NCBI GenBank assembly: GCA_007134845.1
Contig: SLKA01000032.1
Location: forward strand, 1-62,077
Reading direction: 5' to 3'
Source: Balneolales bacterium
GTDB lineage: Bacteria; Bacteroidota; Rhodothermia; Balneolales; Natronogracilivirgulaceae
DNA length: 62,077 nt
Both the position numbers and the translations under genes were made by a program. Shown here piece after piece: positions 35,342 to 44,065 of the stretch. Numbering within the stretch: position 1 is the stretch's first letter; the number at the start of each line of letters is the position of its first letter. The notes beneath the pieces are model-generated. The model was not told the DNA's origin. It saw only the letters and a program-made list of their open reading frames with translations, and did no database searches.

Positions 35342-36943
35342 TTAACGGGATGTCCACTCCCGGGCAAAGAGTAAACCAACAAATAACGTCGAAAATAACA
35401 AAATTACAAGAGCATAGGGAGCGGCCTGGCTGAACATCGCTTCAGCTGAATAGCTCCATACATTGACGGCAAGCGTCTGAAAGCCGACCGGCGCCAACAA
35501 GAACGTGATCGGCAGCTCTTTCATTGCTGACATGAAAACAAAAGCGGCAGAGACGATAAGGCCGCTCCTCATGATCGGAAAAGTGGCAAGGAAAAAGGCC
35601 TTGAGTCGTCCGTAACCCAGTGAACGTGCCGCCTCTTCCAGCCGTGGCGAAGCCTGGTAGAGGGCGCTGCGCACCGGACCGATCGCTTCCGCCAGAAAGT
35701 GCAATGCATAGGCAAGAATCAGAAGGGATAGCGTTTGGTACAGCAGCGGAGCGGCGTTAAGGGTGAAGAAGATTAGTGCCAGAGCAAATGCAAGCGGTGG
35801 CGTGGCGTAACCCAGATAGGCGATACGTTCGAGTCCGCGCGTGAGCCGGGACGGGTGCCGCACCCCGATGTAAGCGAGCGGTATGGCCAGAGCAGTGGCC
35901 AGAAGCGCCGCAGGTGCAGACGCCATGACCGAAGCGGTGAGAGCCTGCCGCAGACCGGTAAGCTGCTGCGGGTCGAAAGCCTGCATCATCCAGAACAGAA
36001 TGGTACTTACCGGTAGTACAAATGAGAGCAGCACCAATACTGTTACAAAGACATAGGCAGGCCATTTCCAGTATCCGAGCGGAATGGTAGCGGCTTTCTT
36101 TTCGTTACCCGATCCGATGCGGTGGAAAAAGAGTCCGCGCAACAGCTTGTATTCCACAATCAGTGCACTTGAGGTAAGCACCAGAAGCATGAGTGCCAGC
36201 CATGCGGCATAAATACGGTCGTAGGAAGCGGCATACTGCAGGTAGATAGCATAACTGAATGTCTCAAAACGCATCAGGGAAACAGCTCCGAAATCACCGA
36301 GAACATACAGGAATATGATCAGAGTGCCGGCATAGTAGGCGGGACGCAGCTGGGGGAGTATAACACGGAAAAAGACCTCTCCCGGACGATACCCGAGTGA
36401 CCGCGACGCTTCTTCCAGTGACGGATCGAGTCCGGCCAGTGCCGAACGAAAATTGAGGTAGAGATATGGAAAAGTGTACAGGCTGATGGCTGTCAAAGCA
36501 CCGGTGAACCCGCTCAGACGTGGCAGATCGATCCCAAAAACCAAGGCCATTGTGCCGTTTGCACCGGTAAAACCCAGCAGGGCATACGCCATCACATATC
36601 CGGGTATGGCCAGTGGAAGCACCCCCATAAGTGTCAGTATATTACGCCCGGGAATATCGGTTCGTGTTGTGATCCAGGCCAGCGGCAGGGCAATAAGTGT
36701 TCCTGTAACCAGAGTTCCCATGGCGAGAAGCACCGTGTTGTATAGCAACTCCAGATTGCGATAACGGAAGACCAGCTCCATGGACAATTCGGCATCGGCT
36801 TCCAGGGCACGGACCAGCAGATACATCAGCGGAATCAGCACCGATAATCCCACCAGAACGGCGGGTGTCAGGAAATACCACGACGGCAGGTTGTGTATTC
36901 GGAATATGTCACTCAGTTTTCGCAGCAATGGTATGTATTTCAA
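35342..36943 (-). CDS. fbpB: Ferric-iron ABC transporter permease (FbpB-like, fused double permease)
   Basis: 533 residues with about 12 membrane segments. It carries two BPD_transp_1 domains, each with the EAA loop: EEASRSLGYRPGEVFFRVILP in the first and EEAARSLGYGRLKAFFLATFP in the second. Fused permeases of this size are typical of FbpB/SfuB ferric importers. It lies 67 bases after fbpA and 11 before fbpC, so it is one operon. Confidence 0.88.
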   Translation of the reverse strand: MKYIPLLRKLSDIFRIHNLPSWYFLTPAVLVGLSVLIPLMYLLVRALEADAELSMELVFRYRNLELLYNTVLLAMGTLVTGTLIALPLAWITTRTDIPGRNILTLMGVLPLAIPGYVMAYALLGFTGANGTMALVFGIDLPRLSGFTGALTAISLYTFPYLYLNFRSALAGLDPSLEEASRSLGYRPGEVFFRVILPQLRPAYYAGTLIIFLYVLGDFGAVSLMRFETFSYAIYLQYAASYDRIYAAWLALMLLVLTSSALIVEYKLLRGLFFHRIGSGNEKKAATIPLGYWKWPAYVFVTVLVLLSFVLPVSTILFWMMQAFDPQQLTGLRQALTASVMASAPAALLATALAIPLAYIGVRHPSRLTRGLERIAYLGYATPPLAFALALIFFTLNAAPLLYQTLSLLILAYALHFLAEAIGPVRSALYQASPRLEEAARSLGYGRLKAFFLATFPIMRSGLIVSAAFVFMSAMKELPITFLLAPVGFQTLAVNVWSYSAEAMFSQAAPYALVILLFSTLFVGLLFAREWTSR

Positions 36944-37010
36944 TTTGATTTCCAGCTATGGCTGGAGTCGTGAGTTCGACGTTGACGCGAAAAGGCCACC
37001 TGATCCGGCG

Positions 37011-38045
37011 TCAAAGCAAACCCGCCCTTCGCAGCAGATCAAGAGTCCGGTTCAGATCACTCAGATCATCCAGATCCAGGTCCGGACTCAGTTCCTGGAT
37101 ATCGCGAAGCGATGCATGAACGGATTGAGTGACAACGCCTTCCCGAACAGGGTACTCATATACCTCCCGGGTTATCCATAGCTGGTTTTCCTCTTCCAGT
37201 AAAAACTTCATGAATGCGAATGCGGATTCCCGGTTGCTGGCATTTTTCAGCATTCCAATACCGGCCACATTGACCAGGTTGCCCGGATCTCCGGGGGCAA
37301 ACCAGGTCTGCTCGACCGGGAATCGGGGATCAGTTTCGCGGAAACGGAAGAGATAGTAGTGATTTGTCAGGGCGATATCGATTTCGCCGGCAGCTACGGC
37401 CTGAAGAAGCGCACTGTTGTTGATGTAGCTTTGTGTGTTGTTTTCACGCATCTCACGCAGCCACTGAAGTATGACATCATCACCTTCCAGGAGCCGCATG
37501 GAGGTCAGCAGGGACTGAAACGAACCGTTGCTGGGTGCCCATCCGACCCTGCCGCGCCATTCCGGGCTTGTCAATCCGAATATGGAATCAGGCAGCCTGG
37601 TACTGTCCACACGCGTACTGGAATAGGCCATCACCCTTGCCCGCCCGCTGGTCGCGATCCAGGTGCCCTCGGAGTTGTGCAACCGACCCGGAAGCAACGA
37701 AAGCAAGTCATCCGGCAGCTTGTCAAACATTTCGCTGCGATGAACGGCGCCCAGAGCACCGGCATCCTGTGCCCAGAAGACATCGGCGGGTGTGCGGCGG
37801 CCCTCCTCAAGCAGTGCAACAGCAAGTTGCGTTGAGCTTCCATATCGAACATTCATCCGGATGCCGTGTTCTTTCTCGAATTTCCGGATAAGTGGTTCCA
37901 CGAGCGCCTTGCTTCTGCCGGAATATATGGTCAGTGACTGCGCAGCCAGATCCGGCGGGAATATCAGCATGAATATTGCAAGAGTAACAGCTGTAGCTTT
38001 CAGAGGTAAGGAGGTGAGTAAAGCATGAAAAAATCGGGGTTGCAT
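37011..38045 (-). CDS. fbpA: Ferric-iron ABC transporter substrate-binding protein (FbpA-like)
   Basis: 344 residues with a signal peptide ending near DLAAQ. SLTIYSGRSKALVEPLIRKF at the start of the mature protein, TPADVFWAQDAGALGAVH, and ALTNHYYLFRF with the double Tyr typical of iron-binding FbpA are the main marks. LVNVAGIGMLKNASN completes the second lobe. It binds ferric iron in the periplasm and delivers it to the permease. It is the first gene of the fbpABC set and starts 121 bases after the feoB stop codon. Confidence 0.9.
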   Translation of the reverse strand: MQPRFFHALLTSLPLKATAVTLAIFMLIFPPDLAAQSLTIYSGRSKALVEPLIRKFEKEHGIRMNVRYGSSTQLAVALLEEGRRTPADVFWAQDAGALGAVHRSEMFDKLPDDLLSLLPGRLHNSEGTWIATSGRARVMAYSSTRVDSTRLPDSIFGLTSPEWRGRVGWAPSNGSFQSLLTSMRLLEGDDVILQWLREMRENNTQSYINNSALLQAVAAGEIDIALTNHYYLFRFRETDPRFPVEQTWFAPGDPGNLVNVAGIGMLKNASNRESAFAFMKFLLEEENQLWITREVYEYPVREGVVTQSVHASLRDIQELSPDLDLDDLSDLNRTLDLLRRAGLL

Positions 38046-38166
38046 AAGCTTATCTTTTCAGATGATATAAATTGGAACGTTGTTATGAAAAAAATCGGGA
38101 TGAAAAAGAGTGACGGATTTAAGGTTGTGGATTGATGTTGGCATGTTCATTTTTCCTCGCATATCG

Positions 38167-39885
38167 TTAAAATCCGGTTGACTGAAGTATCAGATGCAAT
38201 CCGCTGCCTGTGCTTATGACCACAAGGATCATGATGACCGACAGTTTGAACAGATCCCATAGTCCGATTTCCTTGAATAGCACAACAAAAGTTGCAATAC
38301 AGGGAAAGTATACCATGAGTACAACACTGGCGACGATCAGCTGGTTCAGTTCGAGTCCCAATGGCGCCAGCATTCCGACGGCCACATCTTTGCGCAGAAA
38401 ACCGATAATAAGTGCACCACCCGCTTCACCGGGCAATCCGAACAGTCCGGTGATCACCGGAGCGAAAACACTGCTGATGTAACCGATGAATCCGAGCGTG
38501 TAGAGTAGGTTGACTGCAAACACGCCAAGCAGTACATAGGGCAGCGCATGCCTGATGAAGCCGTTCATCCGCATGTAGATTTTCTTTATCAGTGACTCCC
38601 AGTAGGGGAAGCGGTAAGGCGGAAGGTCGATCAGCATCTCGGTGGATTCACCCTTCAGAAATAGATTCATCAGCATGCCAAGCAGAATCCAGAGCAGGAA
38701 CAGTGTGCCGTAAACGATGGCCAGCCCTGCAACGCCCGCCTGGCCGAGCAGCCCGATCACCATCGCCTGCTGCGCCATGCAGGGTACAACGATGGCAATA
38801 AGTGTGGCTACAATGAAGCGCTCCTTGCGGGTCTCGAGCATGCGTCCGGCCATTACGCCCGGAACGTTGCAGCCGATGCCCAGCATCATGGGGACGACCG
38901 AAAGCCCGTGAATGCCCAGGCGCTGCATGAAAGCATCGACGACCACACCGAGCCGCGGCAGATATCCGATATCCTCGAGCAGGCTCAGAGTCAGATAAAA
39001 ACAGAAGATGTAGGGCAGTACCACAGCCAGGGGAATGTAGAGACCGGTGGTCAGTAATCCGAAAGATTCTTCAAAATTGATGCTTCCGGCAATCAGTTCG
39101 CCAATGAAAATCTTGTGCAGCAGCCCTTCTCCGCCCATCAATCCGGAAACCCATACAGCTACGGGCATCCAGACCAGTTCAAATACACCTTTGAGGATTT
39201 CATGGAGAAAGTCGCCCAGAAAAGCGACAACAGCGAAACTGAGGAAGAGCACAAAAAGGGCAAGCAAGGGACCGAAGACAGGGTGAACTGTGGCGTGATC
39301 CAGTTTTTCGCGGACTGATGTCTTGTTGCCGTGCATCTTTTGAACAGATGAGCTGATAGCGGAAGATCTTTGCATCAGAGAAGCACTGTCTTCCTGTTTG
39401 AATTCTCCGTTCCGTGCTTCCGGTATCCGGTTTTTCAGCATCAGGATGCCTTCACCGGAAAGGGCACAGGTGGGAACCACCGGGACGCCTGTGAGCTGTT
39501 CGAGTTTGCCGATGTCGATGGTTATCTCTTTCTCCTGCGCTTCATCCCACATGTTGAGCGCCATTATGACCGGCTTTCCTGTCTGGAGAAGCTGAAGGGC
39601 AAGATAGAGGCTGCGTTCGAGCTGGGTGGCGTTGAGCACGCTGATAATGGTGTCGCCGCTCTCCAGCATTTCTGATGCCACCGCTTCAGCCCGGTTGGTC
39701 GGCTCCAGAGCGAATGTACCGGGGACATCAACTATTTCTGCAGTAACGTTCTCCAGCTTAAGTTTTCCGCTCGTGTATTCGACAGTTGTTCCTGAATAAT
39801 TGGAAACAACTACATGCGAGCCTGTCAAGCGGGAAAAGATGGCGCTCTTACCGACATTGGGATTGCCCATTAACAATACTCGCAT
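38167..39885 (-). CDS. feoB: Ferrous-iron transporter FeoB, compact form
   Basis: 572 residues. The N-terminal GTPase shows GNPNVGKS at 7-14, SNYSGTTVEY, DVPGTF and NMWD. Two Gate/NupC-like membrane modules follow (MLGIGCNVPGVMAGRMLETRKERF near 320-345 and a second near 470). FeoB moves Fe2+ across the inner membrane. The family is usually about 700-770 residues; here the region between G-domain and membrane part is short, so it is a compact variant with no visible frameshift. feoA lies 9 bases upstream. Confidence 0.93.
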   Translation of the reverse strand: MRVLLMGNPNVGKSAIFSRLTGSHVVVSNYSGTTVEYTSGKLKLENVTAEIVDVPGTFALEPTNRAEAVASEMLESGDTIISVLNATQLERSLYLALQLLQTGKPVIMALNMWDEAQEKEITIDIGKLEQLTGVPVVPTCALSGEGILMLKNRIPEARNGEFKQEDSASLMQRSSAISSSVQKMHGNKTSVREKLDHATVHPVFGPLLALFVLFLSFAVVAFLGDFLHEILKGVFELVWMPVAVWVSGLMGGEGLLHKIFIGELIAGSINFEESFGLLTTGLYIPLAVVLPYIFCFYLTLSLLEDIGYLPRLGVVVDAFMQRLGIHGLSVVPMMLGIGCNVPGVMAGRMLETRKERFIVATLIAIVVPCMAQQAMVIGLLGQAGVAGLAIVYGTLFLLWILLGMLMNLFLKGESTEMLIDLPPYRFPYWESLIKKIYMRMNGFIRHALPYVLLGVFAVNLLYTLGFIGYISSVFAPVITGLFGLPGEAGGALIIGFLRKDVAVGMLAPLGLELNQLIVASVVLMVYFPCIATFVVLFKEIGLWDLFKLSVIMILVVISTGSGLHLILQSTGF

Positions 39886-39894
39886 GCACTTTCC

Positions 39895-40140
39895 TCAGAT
39901 ACCGTTTTTTTCGGCAGGTTTTACGATCAGTTTGGATGCCATTCCCCTTCCCATGGCCGTCTGATGTCCATCAACACTGACGATCACAGGTCCGCGAATA
40001 TACTGTGAACTGATTCTCAATATTTTCTTTCCCTGTCGAATTCCCATTCCTTCCAGGCGGCGATTCAGGATGGTGCCGCCTTCAAATGAGATTATCTCGG
40101 CCTCTTCTTTTAAATCTAATTCTAACAATGATTTATACAT
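39895..40140 (-). CDS. feoA: Ferrous-iron transport protein FeoA
   Basis: 81 residues from MYKSLLEL. It has the SH3-like FeoA fold: AEIISFEGGTILNRRLEGMG and ILRISSQYIRGPVIVSVDGH. It modulates FeoB. The in-frame ATG at 40161 adds seven hydrophobic residues and is less likely. A palindrome lies 33 bases upstream. Confidence 0.9.
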   Translation of the reverse strand: MYKSLLELDLKEEAEIISFEGGTILNRRLEGMGIRQGKKILRISSQYIRGPVIVSVDGHQTAMGRGMASKLIVKPAEKNGI

Positions 40141-40172
40141 CGCACAAGAAATAATGATCACACTCAGGCTGT

Positions 40173-40185
40173 ATTAAGACTTAAT
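40173..40185. promoter_or_regulatory. Palindrome upstream of feoA, possible metal-regulator site
   Basis: ATTAAGACTTAAT is a perfect 13-base palindrome (ATTAAG-A-CTTAAT), within a wider AT-rich stretch. Its position before feoAB suggests an operator for an iron repressor (Fur or DtxR family), but the sequence is not a standard Fur or DtxR box. Confidence 0.35.
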
Positions 40186-40343
40186 CTAAATAAAATTCCG
40201 GTCATGTTCACCTATTTTCTCTAGGGGAACGGAAAAAGAATGCCTGGTGGAATGGCGCTTTGACGCGAAAAAATAATATGGCACCCCTGTCCGGCAAGCA
40301 GAGGGACTCCGGATCCGATGACTCCGTAGGATTGAGAACTTTG

Positions 40344-40775
40344 TCAACCGGTGCCGGTCAGGGTGACGATCACCGATCTGCTGCCGCCATGATTCCGGTG
40401 CTCGCAAAGATAGACTCCCTGCCATGTGCCAAGTGCCAGCCGTCCGTTTCTGACAGGCAGGGTGAGAGAACTGCCCAGGATGGATGCCTTGATGTGCGAG
40501 GTCATGTCATCCGGCCCTTCGAGTGTGTGCCTGTAGAGGGAGGTGTCTTCCGGCACTGCCCGCGTAAAATGTGTCTCAAAATCATCCCGGACCGTCGGAT
40601 CCGCATTCTCGTTTATGGTGAGGCTTGCACTGGTATGAAGAATATGAATATGCGCCAGACCGATGTTGATATCACCTATGCTTTCAAGCTGCGATACGAT
40701 CTCGTCGGTAATCAGATGAAAACCTCTGGATCGGGCTTTGAGTTTCAGGGTTTGCTGATGCCAGATTTGTGACAT
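40344..40775 (-). CDS. YjbQ / UPF0047 family protein
   Basis: 143 residues. [19 protein letters not shown] near 47-65 and [18 protein letters not shown] near 109-126 are the family signatures, with conserved His and Cys/Glu likely binding a metal. Members show weak thiamine-phosphate synthase activity, but their physiological role is unsettled. It is preceded by a tandem repeat and the SDR gene on the same strand. Confidence 0.88.
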   Translation of the reverse strand: MSQIWHQQTLKLKARSRGFHLITDEIVSQLESIGDINIGLAHIHILHTSASLTINENADPTVRDDFETHFTRAVPEDTSLYRHTLEGPDDMTSHIKASILGSSLTLPVRNGRLALGTWQGVYLCEHRNHGGSRSVIVTLTGTG

Positions 40776-40796
40776 GTCCGTTGTGTATGTTTATGG

Positions 40797-40860
40797 ATTG
40801 CAGGATGATGTGGTTGGAAGGATGATGTGGTTGGCAGAATGATGGGCTGCAGGGTGATGG
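40797..40860 (+). repeat. 17-bp degenerate tandem repeat, four units
   Basis: TTGGAAGGATGATGTGG-like units begin at 40797, 40814, 40831 and 40848, the last two diverged. They occupy the gap between yjbQ and the SDR gene. Confidence 0.8.
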
Positions 40861-40867
40861 TTACGGG

Positions 40868-41644
40868 TCATCCGAAGAGTCCGCCGACGCTGCCACCGTC
40901 ATGACTGATGGTCTGACCGGTCACATATCCCGAATGCACTGACAGCAGCCAGGCCGCCAGTCCGGCAAGCTCTTCCGCCGTGCCAAAGCGGCCAACGGGG
41001 ATGGATTCTTCCATTCTTTTTTTGACTTCCTCGGCCGGTATGCCGCTCTTGTGTGCGGTGTATGCAATGACGCGCTGGATTGCCGGAGTATTATGTGATC
41101 CGGGAGCCATCACATTGGCAGTGATACCCTCTTTTCCTACATCACGGGAGAGGGATTTGACAAACCCGGCTATGGCTGCCCGCATGCTGTTGCTCAGGGC
41201 CAATACCGGCACGGGCTGCTTTATGGCCTGGCTTTCAATGAACAGAATACGACCGTATCCGGATTCGCGGAACTGCTTCATCAGCCGGAGCACCAGTTCG
41301 ATTTTCCACCGGAATACAGAGGCATACGCCTCATCCCAATCCTTTATCGTGGTCACTGCAGCTGTTTTTGCCGGCGGGCCTTCGGCATTGAGGACCAGTC
41401 CGTGCAGTGGTTTGTCTGCTACATAATCCACGATGCGGGTGAGCGTCTCGGGTTTTAAAAGATCACCCTGTATGGGAGTGAAGCGGTCAGGCCATTTATG
41501 ATGCAGCCGTGCCAGCGGATCCTGCTTTCTGGCTATACCGGTGACGGTTGCACCCTCACGGCACAAGATTTCAGTTATGGCCTTACCGAAACCTGAACTG
41601 CACCCGGTTATAATAAAATGCTGCTGATAGAGGTTCAAATCCAT
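40868..41644 (-). CDS. Short-chain dehydrogenase/reductase family protein, atypical active site
   Basis: 258 residues. The N-terminal Rossmann motif IITGCSSGFGKAI near 11-23 and the C-terminal AAWLLSVHSGYVTGQTISHDG are typical of classical SDRs. The catalytic Ser lies in LFIESQAIKQ, but the YxxxK motif is replaced by the region VLALSNSMRAAIAGF, so Tyr and Lys are missing. A known SDR subgroup has an SNxxRAA pattern at this place, as far as I recall. Substrate unknown. It is downstream of a membrane-protein gene. Confidence 0.8.
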   Translation of the reverse strand: MDLNLYQQHFIITGCSSGFGKAITEILCREGATVTGIARKQDPLARLHHKWPDRFTPIQGDLLKPETLTRIVDYVADKPLHGLVLNAEGPPAKTAAVTTIKDWDEAYASVFRWKIELVLRLMKQFRESGYGRILFIESQAIKQPVPVLALSNSMRAAIAGFVKSLSRDVGKEGITANVMAPGSHNTPAIQRVIAYTAHKSGIPAEEVKKRMEESIPVGRFGTAEELAGLAAWLLSVHSGYVTGQTISHDGGSVGGLFG

Positions 41645-41770
41645 AATTTCCTCATTGGGTTAGATTGAAAAAAATCCGATTAATGAAGTTTGTTCTGCTA
41701 TGAGAGCGATATATGGATGTTTGTGTATGCAAGGTGATGGACAAGATACAAAAACGGGAACGGATTACGA

Positions 41771-42784
41771 CTAACCCATACGGGATTCTGCCGCCCGATC
41801 GATCGGTTCGTCCATGGCGTTGAATGTCGGCAGACGATACTGCCAGAGCACAAGAGCCGGCATGGTCATAAAAAGGATCCGGTTGACACTGTCCGGAGCC
41901 ATCAGGTAAACGAGAAGGAACAACAGCATAAACCACAGCGAGAGCGCTGTGGCGATCCGGTTCCATCCTGCCACAACTATACGATAGGCAAAAAAGGGAA
42001 GCGTAAGGGTGAAACTCATCCAGAAAGCAAAAGGCAGTGAGGTCTCACGATTTACAAATTGATCTGTTGCATGCGCCAGCCACTGTTCCGGACGGTAAAC
42101 CAGGTGCGCATCAGGGATTTGGGTAGCCAAAGGAACAGCGAGGTAAACAAGTGCGGCCAGTCCGAATGCGGTGTATCCGCGGGACCAGATGGAACCGCGA
42201 AGGTAATCGGCAAGGGGCATCAGCAAAATGGAAAGGAACACCCACTCAGACACCCATACACCGGCCATTACAGCCGGTATGAGCAGCACCAGTTTTTTTC
42301 GAAGCACAGCTGTCAGGATCAATCCGAACATGCAGAACATCAGCGCATCGGGAACGGGGAGAAAGATGCCCTGCCAGAATGCGGGGAGCGGAATGAGAAG
42401 AAAGGTAGGAATGGCTACTTCAAGCGCATTATTGCCTTTCTCCTTCATGGAGAGGTAATACATCCAGCCGAAACCCAGCAGCAGGTAGATGAAGTTGAGG
42501 GAGCCGGTCAGCAATCCGATACTTTCTTCGCCGGTAAGGGCGAACAAGGCGCCGATGGATCCACTGATCAACGGGGCAAGTACGCGGAAAGAGATGATGT
42601 CGGAACTGAAAAAGGCAAGCGAATCGGCCAGGGTGATATAGGCGTACAGGTCACCGTATCTCCCGTCCGTAGCAATCCGGCCCTCGGCCAGCATCACAAA
42701 ATGGGCTATCATCACAACCGAGCAGGCCGATGCCAGAACCGGAAGCGAGATGTAGAGCGTCATTGAAAAGCGGGTGGCCTTCAT
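41771..42784 (-). CDS. Multi-pass membrane protein of unknown function
   Basis: 337 residues with about nine hydrophobic segments (for example LYISLPVLASACSVVMIAHF, LLTGSLNFIYLLLGFGWMYY, LVLLIPAVMAGVWVSEWVFL). The second loop has DGRYGDLYAYITLADSLAFF. The layout resembles GT-C or EpsG-like membrane proteins but I do not recognise a family. It sits 65 bases after sucD and upstream of the SDR gene. Confidence 0.6.
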   Translation of the reverse strand: MKATRFSMTLYISLPVLASACSVVMIAHFVMLAEGRIATDGRYGDLYAYITLADSLAFFSSDIISFRVLAPLISGSIGALFALTGEESIGLLTGSLNFIYLLLGFGWMYYLSMKEKGNNALEVAIPTFLLIPLPAFWQGIFLPVPDALMFCMFGLILTAVLRKKLVLLIPAVMAGVWVSEWVFLSILLMPLADYLRGSIWSRGYTAFGLAALVYLAVPLATQIPDAHLVYRPEQWLAHATDQFVNRETSLPFAFWMSFTLTLPFFAYRIVVAGWNRIATALSLWFMLLFLLVYLMAPDSVNRILFMTMPALVLWQYRLPTFNAMDEPIDRAAESRMG

Positions 42785-42849
42785 TCATATCAGTTTGAAG
42801 AGGACGGGAGGAAGCCGGTAATATTCGGGTATCCTGGTGAGGAGTGTCC

Positions 42850-43716
42850 TCAAAGAAGGTTCTTTACCGTCTCGCCGATGACTGCCGGACTTTCGCATAC
42901 GGTTATGCCGGCAGCTTTCATGGCTTCAATTTTGTCATCGGCCGTGCCTTTGCCGCCTGAGACGATAGCTCCGGCATGCCCCATGCGGCGGCCCGGCGGT
43001 GCGGTGCGTCCGGCGATGAACGCGACAACCGGTTTGTTGACATGGTCTTTGATCCATGCAGCGGCTTCTTCCTCATCGGATCCGCCGATTTCACCAATCA
43101 TGACGATCGCTTCGGTCTCCGGATCGTTCTGGAAAAGCTCGACAGCTTCGCGGTGCTTGGTGCCGATGACCGGATCACCACCGATACCGATGGCCGTACT
43201 TTGTCCCAATCCCGCCTTGGTGAGCTGGTCGACGGCCTCGTATGTCAATGTACCCGAGCGCGAAATCACACCGATGGGTCCCGGTGAGAAGACATTTCCC
43301 GGCATGATGCCCACCTTGGCCTGTCCCGGGGTGATGACTCCCGGGCAGTTGGGTCCGACGAGCCTGGAACCATGCCTGCGTACGATTTCGAGGGCTGCTA
43401 TCATATCCTTGATCGGAATACCCTCCGTGATGCAAACGATGAGTTCTATTCCGTTCATGGCGGCCTCGGCAATGGCATCGGCGGCAAATGGCGGTGGAAC
43501 AAAAATGACCGAGGCATTAGCTCCTTCCTTTTCAACGGCATCGGCAACGGTGTTGAAGACAGGCCGTTCGAGATGGCGGGTGCCTCCCTTGCCGGGTGTC
43601 ACTCCCCCTACCAGATTGGTGCCGTATGCGATCATTTGTTCCGCATGGAATGTGCCCTCATTTCCGGTAAATCCCTGAACGACCAACCGGGTGTCGTTTC
43701 CCACTAATATGCTCAT
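42850..43716 (-). CDS. sucD: Succinyl-CoA ligase (ADP-forming) subunit alpha
   Basis: 288 residues from [20 protein letters not shown]. The CoA-binding domain, the segment [22 protein letters not shown] and the phospho-His loop [17 protein letters not shown] are all present. It makes succinate, ATP and CoA from succinyl-CoA in the TCA cycle together with SucC, which is not in this window. The longer in-frame start at 43791 is rejected because family members begin as here. Confidence 0.95.
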   Translation of the reverse strand: MSILVGNDTRLVVQGFTGNEGTFHAEQMIAYGTNLVGGVTPGKGGTRHLERPVFNTVADAVEKEGANASVIFVPPPFAADAIAEAAMNGIELIVCITEGIPIKDMIAALEIVRRHGSRLVGPNCPGVITPGQAKVGIMPGNVFSPGPIGVISRSGTLTYEAVDQLTKAGLGQSTAIGIGGDPVIGTKHREAVELFQNDPETEAIVMIGEIGGSDEEEAAAWIKDHVNKPVVAFIAGRTAPPGRRMGHAGAIVSGGKGTADDKIEAMKAAGITVCESPAVIGETVKNLL

Positions 43717-44065
43717 GCCCGTTACTTTTTTTTGAAAAATTTGGATGTAATACACAAGTTCAGAACGGTTGGAATATACCCACCCATGCATTCAGTTGCC
43801 AAATAGTTTCCAGGCTGCAGGAACTGATCATGGCGCAGCCATCCTGTCTGAATAACAAGCATAAACCGGTTTGTTTCTGTAAAATGGCCGGAGCGAAGCT
43901 AATAGAGAAAGATTTCACTTGGCAAATCAGTTGCATCGAAAATGACCCCACGCTTCCCTGCGGTATTGTGTCTGACGGCAGCGGCTTGCTAATTATTCGC
44001 TATTCGTTGTTGAATACCATTGCACAAAACGGCAATTTATCCGTGTAAAAATTTATTCTTGAAAT
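43717..44065. other. Divergent intergenic region between sucD and dnaG
   Basis: 349 bases. It carries a probable sucD promoter (43771-43803, minus). Small open frames on both strands (for example 43830-44048 plus) have no recognisable domain, signal peptide or start context. The last 40 bases before dnaG are AT-rich and may hold its promoter. Confidence 0.5.
43771..43803 (-). promoter_or_regulatory. Probable promoter of sucD
   Basis: On the minus strand TTTG (43803-43800), 21 bases, then TATATTCC (43778-43771). It fits the Bacteroidota -33/-7 pattern closely and lies about 55 bases before the sucD start. Confidence 0.5.

Noticed and set aside
40141-40343. Riboswitch or sRNA upstream of feoA
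   Set aside because: Apart from the palindrome at 40173-40185, I see no conserved riboswitch elements or terminator.
42059-42766. Open frame of 235 codons on the plus strand
   Set aside because: It is antisense to the multi-pass membrane protein, and its Gln/Gly/Glu-rich composition is typical of such shadows.
43830-44048. 72-codon open frame upstream of dnaG
   Set aside because: No recognisable domain, signal or start context; left as part of the intergenic region.
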